A DNA stretch of 64,000 bases from Trogon surrucura (lineage: Eukaryota > Chordata > Aves > Trogoniformes > Trogonidae), in NCBI GenBank assembly GCA_020746105.1, contig CM036622.1, positions 21,181,487-21,245,486 of the forward strand, in the 5' to 3' direction. Shown piece by piece: positions 1 to 13,035 of the stretch (the stretch's first letter is position 1; each line of letters opens with the position of its first letter). The notes beneath the pieces are model-generated. The model did no database searches, was not told the DNA's origin, and saw only the letters and a program-made list of their open reading frames with translations. A program made the position numbers and the translations under genes.

Positions 1-544
1 TTGCTAGGTATTTTAAGAACAACAAAAAAAAATAAACAACTGAAAATTGATGCTTCTAAATCACTTTTGGTGCTTTGCAAATGTTACATTCCAATCAGCT
101 TATTTTAAGTACAAAAGCTTACGTTTTCACCTGAAAACTGATGTTCTGTTCTTTTGGGTCAGGGTTAGTAGATTTGCTGGTCTCTTCCTTGCTTGATAGA
201 ATTGACTTCCTTTTTCCTTTTTTTTTTTTTTTTGAATCACAAACAGAATGGCTTTGACCAGTAACCCACTTGTTGGTAAAATGAACTAACACACAAGTAT
301 TGCAAATTCACCAAAAGCCATAGATAAGAGTAAAGAACCTTACATTAGTGCAATGTAAGCATGGATTTGGTGTTTTTATGTATTTAAGCCATTTACACAT
401 TTACACCTCATTCCTGTGTACAAGCTAGGAGAATGATAAAATGTGCCAAAAGCTGAACTGGAAGAATCCTTGCAGATTTATTAAAAAAAAACCCACCTAA
501 GATTTTCTGCATTTGACTCTAACATGGCAACAGAGGATCAATCC

Positions 545-605
545 TTTGCTGAAGTCAGTGGGAGTTTGTCACTGATTTCAGTGAAGAGAGATTTTGGTGG
601 TTCTG
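545..605. repeat. Old interspersed-repeat motif with inverted symmetry
   Basis: GCTGAAGTCAGTGGGAGTTT followed by GTCACTGATTTCAGTG resembles a motif (GAAGTCAATGGGAG...TTGACTTCA) that recurs in old amniote repeats. The two arms CACTGA-TTTCAGTG and GAAGTCAGTG are roughly inverse. I cannot name the family. Confidence 0.35.
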
Positions 606-1917
606 CTGTAAATCCCCTGCTAAGAGAATCCTGATGATCAGTAATGACTCATTCAGAGACAGAACTTCGTGAACTGTTTGAAAAATCCCTTTTCCATATT
701 TAGCACTGCTTAAAATGTATAATTTAAAAAATCATAGCATGAATTACCTCAGGAAATACAACTGAAAAGTTCCTTTTTATTTCTTAAACCCAGCCTCTTC
801 CTCTCTATCCCCGGCTCCTCCCACCTCAAAAAAAAAGTGAAATATACAATAATGCCAGTAATTATGTGTTATGTGATTTTTATTGCTTTGCAATTTATTA
901 CAAATGTTTTTGTGGGTGGTACAAAGTATTTGAACAGGTTTTCAAACTAGTCGGAAATTTATTAAATATTAGTGATTGTTATTACAGGTTGTGTTTTATG
1001 ATCTAAGGTTGATTTATATGTACAAAACCCAAAAGGCAACGCAGTGCAACTCTTTCAGCATTCTTTTTGTGGTAATGCTCCACAATGCACAGCGAGCCTC
1101 TCTGAGCTGGAGGGGCTCTACATAAGCTGAAGAACAAAAAATTACTACTACAAAAGCAGATACAAAAGCAAAAATATTCTACATACCCCACTGCTTCCAC
1201 TAAGGGTCTGTTGGTATTCAGCATTTCTGCAGAGGTTTTCATGAACTTTAAGAAATTTGAATTTTAGATGTTTGATTCAGAATGTTTTGCTAAACTAAAT
1301 ACTGAAGATCTCTTAAAATGGACATGTAGAAATATCTTCCAGAGGAGGAGACAAATAATTGTTGTCATGGTGTATGTCTGATTAAAAATCTATATGATAG
1401 GTTCAAGGAAAGGCAAAAGGCACATCAAGCATAATGGCTAGAACTTAAGGTTAACCAGATTACTCCGTGACGCACACATTTTAAACTGTCCAATAAAAAG
1501 TTATAGTTAAAAAGGACACATGGATGTATTTGCCCTGCAGATGTCCTGCAGATCCCAGGCTATCTAGCTGATTTTCTCGGAAGTGCTGGTAGACACTCTG
1601 TATCCTATCCTATTTCAAATACAGATCATAACATCAACCACACATGCAAGGATTCCCCATACATCTTCTCTCCTCATTTGTTTTATTTTCCCTGTTGGTC
1701 ACCCATCAGAAGTTATTCCCATCCTGACTGGTTTGAGAACAGATAATAATGAACAGCAACTAACCACAGAAAACCTTAAATTTGAACAGGATGTTTGCAG
1801 ATAAATAAGAAACATGCTTCTGCCTGGGAATTAAAAAAAAAAAAAAAAAGGAATTCAAGCACAATATACAAGTACATTTTATACAAGTACAGTTTTTATA
1901 TATAAAGGTCTTCCTGA

Positions 1918-1947
1918 CCCTTCTTTTCCCCTCCCTTCTTTTCCCCT
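1918..1947 (+). repeat. Perfect 15-base tandem duplication
   Basis: CCCTTCTTTTCCCCT occurs twice back to back (1918-1932 and 1933-1947) with no mismatch, in a pyrimidine-rich stretch next to a repeated ATACAAGTACA. A recent slippage event is the simplest reading. Confidence 0.95.
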
Positions 1948-4900
1948 AGATGTTAGAAAATTGTGGATTTTTGATAGATTTAGAATTGGATGCTTGTTCT
2001 ACTTTATGATAGAAAATCTTGAGGGAAAAGGTCATGGCTGCTGCATGCACTGAGGTGCATCACCTTTTCTCCACAAACCTGGCACAGCTGAGCTTATAGA
2101 CAGCTAACTCACTGGCCCTGAGACTGGGCACTAATTTCTTTTCAGCTGCCAGAGGTAGTGGTGGTTGGAAAATGAGTCACATCCCCCTCCGCTTCTCTTG
2201 TTGAAGCAGAAGGATTACCAAATTAATGAGATGCAAGACTGTCTAGGTTTCTCAGATTCTAAGGTCCTAGAGAAAAAAACCTGCATGACTTGGGCTTTGG
2301 TCCATTTCCATGTACTTGCATTGCAGCCAGCAGTGAAAGGTTTCTGCTTCATTTCAGTCTTCAGAACCCATGGGATTTTATTACTTTTTTTCCCTTACAT
2401 CCCCAAAAGCAATGCAAAAAGATTCATATTCTTAAGTGTAGAAGGAAGTGATTCAAATGACTCTCTGGACTGACAGGAGAGGGGAAAAGTCCCAACAAGG
2501 CTTATATCCAAATCCATTGTAGGCTGCTGAAGAACAATCTAAATGTTAATCTGAGTTTCATTTTGACCTTGAAAGCAAATCCTCTCCAAACCAAGTAAGG
2601 ATCCACAGAGGCATATTCTCTTTAGCCCTTTCCCTCCAACATGCTGTGCCTGTCAGCATAATCTGAAACCTTACTTAAATTAAATCATGACGCTGCAAAC
2701 ATAGCTCTCCTGTAGATAGCAGATGAGAGAAAAGTCCTGTAGTTTAAGCTTTTGAAAATCTCAAAGCATTATACTGATGAAAAAAAGAAGTATCACATTG
2801 AATGATGGTAGAGGCTTTTGTTTATTCATTGGTTGTTGGAGATTTTGGTTGAAAAATTCTGTAAGTTCAAAGCCTTAGTCATGAGTTTTAAGTCTCTGCT
2901 GAATCCATTAAAACACAAGACTATAGCAAAGAAGCACATACTTCCTTTTTTAGGTATTTAGCTCGCATTTACTTCAATGGAAATTAGATAATTCACACAT
3001 TTACTCCTTTGTCTAACATTTCTAACTGTGTCCTTGGAGTGCTGAACTTCAGACACTAAAAAGGGCCTATTTTTAATGCTAAGTAAGTCACATTCAAATG
3101 TCTAGTTACCGTTACCGTGAATAAAACTTGGCATTCCAAAGTGCGAGCACCTAAAGTCCCTAATATTTTTCAATCTATTTAGTATCTTCTTTTGCTTTTC
3201 TTTAAATGCAGGCAAGATTATATACAACTTCCCTAGCTATATTTGTGTCTTCCATCTTTAATTTCAAATTTGGAATATGTTGATAAATATTCGTTTTCTT
3301 AACTTTGAAGAATGTTTGATATCTTCCATTCTTTCTTGATCCATCCTAAAGGTCTCTCTTCATATTTGCTATTTTCAATTTTCGTATTTATTACTAAAAA
3401 TACATACATAGACATGTGCCCACAAACATATATGTACATAATTATTGTTTAGGTGATTACACGTAAGGGCTATGCATTTTGTTTGATATAATAAACACAT
3501 GCATGTTAAAATACAGTTTCATTATGTAGTATTTGTGGTGTCCATTTCAGTGTCATTTCCATTATGTGACATACGTATTTCAGAAGTATGTTTAAATTGA
3601 ACACAGCTTAAAAGGCAGAAAAGTACTTTGCTCTAAAGAACGTATTCCTCTCTGGGTAGGTGAGACGCTTCTAATTCCTCATCAAAAATCATTCTTCCGA
3701 GTCTCTTGATAGTTGCATTGGGCTTTTTATCTAGAACAATTCCAGGCAGTTAACTGGTTTCAGAAATAAATACAGTAATTCGGATGATGTCAAAGATCTG
3801 CACGCTGTTCTTACAGAGCATTAAGCGCCCTGAGTGCAATCCAGAAAACGTATTTATGTGTAGGCACAGCCTTGTAGAGTTTGTAATCCATGACTGAAAC
3901 TTTGAATCCAGCAAAATCGAACTCAGCTCTTTCTTTGGCCTCTGTAATGCTGGGGCTTCACCCCACCAATCTTTAATCAAGGTATTGTGGGCGCATTGCT
4001 GTACAGCTTGGAAGAGAGATCCTTGTCTACGGTGACTGCCTGCTCCATGACATTACACCCCACAGGAGTGCCCCAGCAGGGAACTTTCTCCAGAAGTGCT
4101 AAGCAGGTATTTGGGTCAGATAGCATGACTTTATTTTCTGTATTTCTGGACACATATCTAGACCAGCTTGCTGGGCTGGGTCTGCCTCAGAAATATGCTC
4201 AGTGGCCTTTCTAGGTGCCAACTGTAAGCAGCCACCATGATGTTATATGAGGATTGATCATCTTCTAGGTACTGGCCAGTCCCAAGGACACTTTTATCAT
4301 TATTTTTTAAACAGAAAAGTTTGAAGAGCCACAGGTTCTTGGTGGGGACACTGCAAGGGACAGCAGCTGAAGATGGGTGAGTCCTGCGTGAGAGTGTGTG
4401 GAAAACAAGAACGGGCTCATCCCAGCCCTTGCATTCACAGAAGGGGTGACTAAGCCGGGACTTTGCCTTTTTTCAGAAGTCTATGATTTTTCAGTCCCTT
4501 TTAAGAGTACCATATCTGTGGTTCAGACATTCTTCTGCTTAAACTTTTCTTCTTGCTTTCCCATCACGTTGTCCTGGTGGGGAGGTTTAAACTGGAAGTC
4601 TGGAAATGCTCCCCTGGAGCCCCAGATTAACTTCTGAGAAGCGTGCATGAACCCTGGGCAACATGAGGGCCTGGCTGCCCTGCAGGGCTTCACCTCCCTG
4701 AAAGGGGTCGGAGGATCTCCAGGGCCACAAGGAAGACAAGAAGAGGCCCTTTGCCTCAGAAATGGCTTGGTTTGAAGCTGGTGGGACCCCATGGATTGAG
4801 GCCGCTCACAGCAGACTGGTGATCTTACACAATGGGACTGAGCCAGATTGTGCCAGATGGTATCCCTGGATCTGAGTCTGGGTCCTGGCTCTTGCTGTTT

Positions 4901-7900
4901 AGTTAATTAATTGGGAGGAACATACAAATTAACTTGTTAAATTGCGAATACAGTATAAAATCCTCTGGTTTTGTAGATAGCTTGAATCCTCTACTGGAGT
5001 AAAATGACAAACATAATCTAAGTTGCTAGTTGGTTTTAATGCTTTTCTCCTGGCTCTTGGCAGTTAATTCACAGAAATAATTCTAGGGGGACACTGCTAA
5101 AAGACCTATGAGCTGGTGAGATTTGTTGGGTAGGCAGGACGGATGGGATAGAGATGTTCCTGGCACTAACATGTACCTCAGTAGAGTTTATCTCCAGTAA
5201 GTCGTCGTAGTAAAACTGACTTGGAGTGTAATTTTCCCACAGCGAATGCCATCACTGAAGTGCCGTATCTTACATCAGACAGGCTGGAAATATGATTTCT
5301 GAGGCTGCTGCCTGTTTTACATAAGAAAGAGAGACAGAAATACACACTCTCCACCGACACTGGTGGACATCCCTCTGCCAGTGGGAGAAATGAGGATACT
5401 AAGTTTGTTGCTGTGCTTCAGAGTGCAGGCTGCCACTTGGGGAAGGGCTGTGCTTGTCAGATGCAAACCAGCATTTTGTGGCTCTACAATAGCGCAGGGA
5501 AGCAGGAATGGCAGGGAAGGGTGAGCACTGGCCATGAAGCCTTTTCTTGCAGACACACCCTCCATGCCCGCAGCTCATGGGGAGCTGATTGTCCCAGCTA
5601 AACCTCCAGAGGAATGTCCTCCTCTTTGGTGAATTTCCAGTAAATACACACACTTTAAAGCATTTTTCTATCCCAGCAGTGCAACAAAAGGAGCTGCCAG
5701 TGTCAGGGCAAGAGCTCCCTTCTCTTCAGTCAGTTCTTTTGAGATGTTAGTGATGCCTCTGTGCCAAGATAGTCTATTTACCTCCGCAGTGGCTTTTTCC
5801 AACAGGTTTCCAGTAATGAAAAGAACAGCTGGAGAAACTGAATGTTATGCTTCATTGGTGGGGGGAAATTCTCTGTACTGCAATATTAGTGCTCACTGCC
5901 TCTTGTGGTCACCAGGCACTGTCATCAAGGAGGTTTCAAGGGGCTGGTAAGGAAGTGGGATGTATTGAAGCTTTCACACTTGAGTAATTCAAGTCCAGAA
6001 GTGTAGTGTAGGGATGAATATGTTTATCATGTAAACAGTGAACTGTCTGTAAAAAGGGAAGTTTTATGCAGCTATGGGGATGTGGGAAATGAGAAACCAC
6101 TAATTAATGAGAAACCCTACCAAGGTTAAAGTAATTTACTGATTAATTTTGATTTCACTTCATTTGGTCAGAGTGGAAGGGGCATAATGCATAGCATTTC
6201 ATGATATATCTTTTACTGGCACAGGTTTGAGATTATTCATAGGAGAGACTAACACACATCAGTATCAATAGCTTATGCTGTACCATTCTATCAGGTATTT
6301 TGCATGAGCCACCTGGACAACTATTTCAGACAATTTTTTAAAAACTTTATTGGAAATCATGTCTTCTCTGTTTACCTATAAAGCTCCAAGAGGGTTCACT
6401 GGTATTTATGGTTTAGGGGGATTTTGGAGGAATAAGTAAGTCACTAAAAATACCACTGTTGTGTTATTGTGACTAGAAGCAACCCAGCTTTCTGGTTTTC
6501 TTGGGACCTTCCAAGTACAGTTACAGGGTTGTGTAGAAAAACAGGAATCTCCCCTATTCTGCCGACGCCCAGCCCTCATGGTCATGAAGGTCATGAAAAA
6601 AATTGCTTCCCGTCAATATCAGGATGTAATCTTATTCTTTTTTTGCCAAGGCAGTATTTTGGGTGACTATTTCTCCAAGTTGAAGAAAGGCTGCGAATGG
6701 TGGGATGGTAGAGGATAGCTTCATTTTTAGGAATAGAGATGAGGCACACTTCTTAAAGGTTGTTTGGGTTTTTTTTTTTAATTGAATCTTCTGGAAACTG
6801 ATGCAATTTATGACAAAATGCCCATCACTGATTATATGGATATGAGAGTAACAACTTGTAGGCCAGAATGTTGTAGCCCATTTGAGATTAGAGCAGGTTT
6901 TTTACCAGGATTGGGACAAAGGTAGAAACTTATTTTACAGCTGAGTTCTCAGTTGTTTAGTAAACCTTTGGTGGCCTGGGAAGCCATCAGAAGATTAGCT
7001 GTGACACTGGTGGTGGCAGAGAGAGCAAGGCTCAGGTAAGTCTCAAAAGCACAAAGGTATATTCGTCTCCAAAGTGTATTGCTTTGTCTCCCACCATATA
7101 TCCTTGCATGTGGGAATACTTCCCACATTCCAGAGCTGACAGCAGTTTTCAAATTATTAAAAAGCATAAAGAAAGAGAAATTAAAAAAAAAAAAAAGAAA
7201 ATCTGCTACGATATTGTTTCCGTCTTACTTTCCAAATGTGAAATTATTAAATTAAAGTGACATGTGCTGCAACAAAGGCTATACTAAATGTTGGGTTAGT
7301 TGCAGTATGAAGTTCCACTATTTTATGAATCATCTGGTGAGAAATGGGTGCTTTGTAACCTAAAAAGAGAAACTACGGGCTTACCCAGCTCAGTTTCCAA
7401 TCAGAAGCAGCATTGTACTCTAATTCTGGCAGATCGCGAGATGCCAGACTGTCACCATACCAATACTGTTTGACCCTGCTTGGACAAACTGGCCTTCTAA
7501 CCTTAAACATTGGCCCTCATTCATTGTGTTTTATTGTGAAGTGCTTTAGAAAATTATAGGCTTCACTCCTGAATTTCCCGAGAGAAATAGGTGGGTTTTT
7601 TTCTAGATATCCCAAGATATTTCTACTAACAATTTCAAATATTAGGGACTAGAACCTCATGGATATTGTGAATGTGTAGAGTACACAATTTCATATAAGC
7701 CTGCTTCTGTCTGCTTTGCCTGCCATGTTTTCACATTTCTTTCTCTTCTCTGCCCCTTTTTTGCTCACTATAAGACTAGGATCTTTAAATAAAATCTTTC
7801 TAGTGTATGGTCTATATAATTGCATAAGCATACAATATTGAGCACTACGATTCTTAAGCGTGAGTTGCATGGTCACAGCAGAATTCTGGAAAGATGACAG

Positions 7901-10900
7901 AAAAACTATCTGACAAGTTGGTGCACTAATACAAATTCAAAGATAAAAGAAACTTTTGGGCATAGAGTATCTTGATGACCTTCAGGACAATGGAGAATTG
8001 GGAAATAAACTTTACTAGAAACACTTGCCTTATCCTACCTTGGTGAGAGGTAGGAATGTTTTCACGTGGAGAACAGGAAAAACAGGAAGGTGTGAAAAAC
8101 AGCAACACTCTCAACTCTTCCAGTCTTCTGTAGATGAAGAGAATAACAACCACCATACTACTGCGTAAGAAGTGTAGAGTCATGATGACAGAGCACAGTT
8201 TGACACCAGATTTGGCAAAAAAGAGACCATTTTAAGGGCCTTTAGACTGAACTGTGTATTAGCACTAATATGATGGTAGAGTATCTATGCTAAGTTAAAA
8301 GTTAATCTGCCTCTTTCACCTTCTAAAGGCAAATTCTTCATTTAAATCCTTGGCCTTCAAAATGAGAGCAAGGCTGTATCCTCATATATGCAGGTACATT
8401 TATTTGTTCTCTTTATTCTAAAGCTGACTGGACATAGAGAATTCAGGGCGTGTTTAGCTCACTTATATTTGCCACACATCCAATGCTTCTAGCACACAGC
8501 TGGCTTGCGTTTGATCAGCTCAGCCCATGGGAAAAAGTTGTTTGTTGCATCTGTCCCTTTGGACTTGGCTCCAGTTACTTTTGCTTGTTGCAATGTAAGG
8601 TAATTTAGACAGTATTACTGTAAAAGTGTGGTTGAAAGAAATAAGAAAACTTGAGGTTACTTTAGGAATGTTGTTCCTCTAGTGTGGTCATGCTGCACTT
8701 GTACTTTATGACCGAATTTTTAATTCCTTGAAGCTACAATATTGCTATGATCTGAATGTACAAAGTTAATTTATTAACAACGTAAAAGCATGTGAGAAAG
8801 AGACAAGATTCCCCTTCAGATTGCCTCATATGAGAAAAAAAAAATAGCCATTTGGGAAATAATTGTCTCCTACACACAAGAAGTAACAGAGGGGAATTTT
8901 AAAAATTAAGTGTCTGCACAAATTGAAAGCAAAACTTTTAAAACTGGTCAGAACTCTAAGAGTTGAGACATGCCTACATGTTGACAACTCCTATCAAACT
9001 CTATTTCCAAATATTTTTGACTTTCCAGGTGATACAAATGCATGGCTCTCTTTCAGAGCATCAGAGTTCACAGTGTTTCATGTCTAGCAATGCAGTTCTG
9101 ATTTGCTGTGTATAAGCCAAGAGAATAATTTCTGGATGTAAATCCAGCTTAGGTCAGGGTCAGGTCTGAGTTCAAAGAAGTTTAAAGTTTCAATTCAGAG
9201 TTTTTCACTATGAAATCTTGCCAGACCTCTATTGTCCGTTAGGTCCTCTATGTCTTTTAACACAACAGTTCAGTGATGGTGATTAATTCACAGAAGCCCA
9301 CAAGGAGCCTCTTGATCATGATTTACCACCTAATTGAAAATAAAATTGAGAGATTTCTTTTCTTCCCGTGATGCTGATGGAGAAGTGATATCCCTGGGAC
9401 TCATAAAAATGTTCCTATCTGTACAACATTTTATAACAATAAAAATTCTGATGGAGAAAACCCATCTCCACGTTCCAGCTCCTCCCTACTAATGACGCCT
9501 ATTGTGCAATGCTGTCATTAAAGTTACTGGGTCTTATTAACCTTAAAGGTCTGATAATGCCTGAATCTAGACTGAGAAAGAGCCAAATACTTCTTAAGAT
9601 TTCTGAAAAGAAGTTCAGAAGACTGAAGTGAAACATTTGGATCTGTGAAAATATATAACCATTTTTTCATACAGCAGATTTTTTGTAGGACTCTTTACAA
9701 ATGACTGGCAGGTCAGCAATGTGATGGGTACAATACCAAAGCCACAATTCTAGTGATATTTTTTTTCTACAGGCAGGTCAAAGCACCTCAATGTTTCATC
9801 TGATATCAAACTGGAAGCTCATTAATGGCTATCTCAGAACTGAAAACTCACAGTGCCTGCATCCAACAGCCCCACTCACCTCCAGCATTTTACCTGTGGT
9901 TTCCTTCCTAAAGAGTGCTCATGGGGTTCAATTCCATTATCTCTTTGAGACCCACTGTGCAGAAGTACGTGGAGTGGTGCTTTACGGGTGAATGTGTCTT
10001 CAGTAGTACCATTCATACGGTTGTTCTCAGACTGAGTAATCTGTCAGAGTGAGGGCCTTTCTCTCAAGTTCAAACGTTCCTGAAATCCAGAGGGGGTCTG
10101 ATTTCATGGGTCTTGTAGCGGTTTCTCATAAAAATAAAGGTATTTTCAAGATATTCAGAACCACAAATCCAGCCCCCATTGAATTTCAGTTTCCGTTACA
10201 GGTCATTATTGTTTTCACCACTTTATGGCAATACTGACCAAAATCAATCTTTTACAACTCCACTTCCTACTCATACTAAAAGAGAAAGGTTGGGGCATTT
10301 AATTAGAGCTATTTATATTTTCGAAATGAGGAAGACATTCTGAAAAAGAAATTGTTTTTGCAGCCAATTCGGGGACCTTCTGTCTACAAAATCTGCTCTA
10401 GACACTTTCCCACCACAACTTTCTTTCCATTATTAGGAACTTACACCACGTGGTATTTAGCTTGGTATTTTGCCAAAAAATGTTCTTTAGGTCTCTATAG
10501 TACATAATCTGACAAAAAGCATAACACAAGGAAAAAAAAGGTATTTTTAAGTCCCTACTTTTTTCCATTTTCCCATCAGAATTTTTTTTTAAAAAATATT
10601 AGTAATATAAATCCATCTCTCTTCCAGTCTTTGCTCTGGTTATTTATACTCCTTAAATATGATCCATGTAAAGAAGTCCAAAGTTTTTAAATCCATTCAG
10701 TTAGTCCTTCAATCTATTCGGGAGCTGAGTGTACCTGGCACAGGCACCGAGCATTTCCTTTTGGTTTCTGAGCTAGAAGTAAGACTTGGAGTAAATTATT
10801 TTCTGCTATGATAATGATGATACTACCAGACGTCCTGAGTGGAAAAGGCCGGGGAGGTTCCAATCCTGACTCACGTTCTGATATTGTCTCTTTCTTTTTT

Positions 10901-10999
10901 ACCCTAGGAAAACTCAGCTCAGATTCTGTCTGTGGTTTTCAGTAAGAATAGTGCTTTTCCCTTCTTCCCGCACAATTTTCCAGCCAGATTGACTGAACT

Positions 11000-11110
11000 A
11001 CAGAAAGGTCAAATGACTGACTTGGAGGGTAAGCTATGAGTCAGTAGCAGAGCTAGCATTGAATCAAATCCTTTCCTGTCTTCCAGTCCAACCACTAGAC
11101 AACACACAAT
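11000..11110 (-). repeat. MIR-type SINE remnant, antisense
   Basis: The plus strand reads AAAGGTCAAATGACTGACTT, then GAGTCAGTAGCAGAGCTAGC, ATTGAATCAAATCC and GTCCAACCACTAGACAAC. This is the order of an antisense tRNA-derived MIR head: an AAGGTCACAC-like part, GTCAGTGGCAGAGC, GAACCCAGG and AACCACTAGACC. It is diverged. The assignment rests on remembered consensus. Confidence 0.5.
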
Positions 11111-12554
11111 TGCTTTCATTGACCAGAGAGCTTTAATGAAGTCAGCATTAGCTGTGGTATACGCTAGCATGAGTCTCTGAACAGTGTTAGTATACATTAG
11201 TATGAGTCTGTAAAAATCAGTCACCTTCCACGAGCAATTCATCTGGTATATGGTAGACAGAGGACCTTGGGGTCCTTCTCTTTGCATGCCTTGTGTTCCT
11301 CCTGTGCATATCGCAGTTTGCACACTTAAGTCATGCAGCTGTGATCCCATCTGCACTGTGAATTCGTGTGTACAGCTCTATCAGGGGCTGAGCTACAGCC
11401 CTTTTTCTCAATCTTTGGGTCCTGGGATCTCCAGCAGGATTTCAGCTGCCCTTCCTTCATAGTCAAGAAGAGGGAAATGGGCCCATTATTCTGTTCTGCA
11501 GTAATATGAGAGTGTGGTTTGTAAATTTTTCAGAAACACTGGACAAGATAAACTCAACAATCTATTCTGACATTAGACTCTACCGAACTTTGGATTTAGC
11601 TTACCTCATTTTAGTGTATATTTCGACAGATTGATGTCTGCAAATTTTGCAGACAGACCAATGGAAGATATTGTAAAGAACAGAAAATAAGGCTAAAAAG
11701 CAACTTAAGGAGGCATCTAATCTGTCCTCAACTAAAGCAGAATGAGCTTTATCTATATAATTTTTAGCAGAGGACTCAATTTCTGTCCTCTGCCTGCCCA
11801 GGCAATCTGTGCTAGCACTTCACAAATCAGACATTCACACAAGTTAGACATTAATGGGACCTTTATTGCCTTCCCTTGTTGAAATGAGAGTGTGTCACTC
11901 ATGTATATGAAGTAAAGCATTCAAAAAGTAGAGCTTGTGCAATATAGAGTGGTATGTATTACAAAGTCAGTGGTACAGAAATGAATGAATACATCTTCAG
12001 GAAGGATTCTCTTTCTCTTACAGTACCTTTTGCAGTACAAAGAGCCTTTTTCCCTTCTCTTTTTACTGAATAATACCGGATTCTGCCTTTCTCCTAATAA
12101 GGCTCTATTTACAAAGATTTTCCAAATGTTATTCTACAAAACTGCCTGTGTATGTGAAGAAAAGGTAATAGACAAAAAAGAAATAGTTTTCAAATGACAT
12201 GGAAGTTTTGACTTTTCAACTTTTCAAAGCCAGGAAATTAATATTGAATCATCTGACTGAATTTGCTGTGCTATGCTGCAATATTTTAGCTCATACAGCA
12301 CACAAGATAACCACTGTTCAGAGACCCTGGAGTAACTCAGCAAAATAGGATGAATGGAGGATGACGTTTCTGCTATAAATCATCAGGTCTATTGTGCATA
12401 TGTGTAATAGACAGGACTTGGGAAGCAGGGAAATACGGGACTGTTGTGGAATACCAGAAGGAACTCTTTAGCATGCTTCTGATAACCAGCTGGCAGCTCA
12501 AAAAACCCCTCACCCTCTAATATAAAGTCACCGTATAAATCAGAAATGGAAAGA

Positions 12555-13035
12555 GTTACTATTAGATCATCTTTTCCATCCTCCTGTCACTGTGGAATTG
12601 TTCCCTACAGTGTGTTTTTGAGTGTTTTATCCAGTTTTCTCTGAAAAAAACTTAAGCAACAGGGTTTCCATTGCTTCTCCTTGGAATCCTACCCCACACT
12701 GCAGTAGATCTTGTTAATAGGAAATGTTACTCTAAAACATAAATTTCCTTGCTCTCAGTTTCGTCTTATTAATTCCACTTATACTCCCTTCTCTGGTCCT
12801 AATCAATTCCTTTGCCTAAGTGCTTATATCCTCCTAAGACTTATGGGGAATTATCATACCCCAATTAGATATCATTCAGCCAAGATATGTGCAAAACCCA
12901 TTCCCTTCATTTTCCTTCAGCCCACATCTAAGGCTTGGATCATTTTTTTCCCCTCTCTGAAGTCCCTTCAGTTTGTCATCAAGTTGCCCTCAATTTAAGT
13001 TGAAGAGAGTTCTGGTCCCTACACTGCAGCCGGAG
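12555..13035 (-). mobile_element. Old, diverged CR1-type LINE fragment in antisense
   Basis: The plus strand carries the antisense of a diverged CR1 reverse transcriptase C-terminal region and adjoining sequence. Recognisable blocks are GTGTTTTATCCAGTTTTCTC, the TTCCATTGCTTCTCCTTGG block, GCAGTAGATCTTGTTAATAG, CTAATCAATTCCTTTGCC and CTTCAGTTTGTCATCAAG, in the order seen in ancient amniote CR1 copies. No frame is open. It is clearly older than the copies with the ATTCTGTG tail. The identification is from remembered consensus and boundaries are approximate. Confidence 0.7.

Larger units (their letters stand above)
1..12554. other. Intergenic, AT-rich, no supported gene
   Basis: Open frames here are at most 115 codons, lie on both strands, and show no family resemblance or codon pattern. 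Contents are short poly-A/T runs (T run near 219-234, A run near 1832-1849, A run near 7182-7196), the duplication at 1918, the repeat motif near 545, and the MIR remnant near 11000. A TAAT-rich stretch (856-1000) is discussed as a possible regulatory element. No splice-linked exons could be recognised. Confidence 0.7.
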
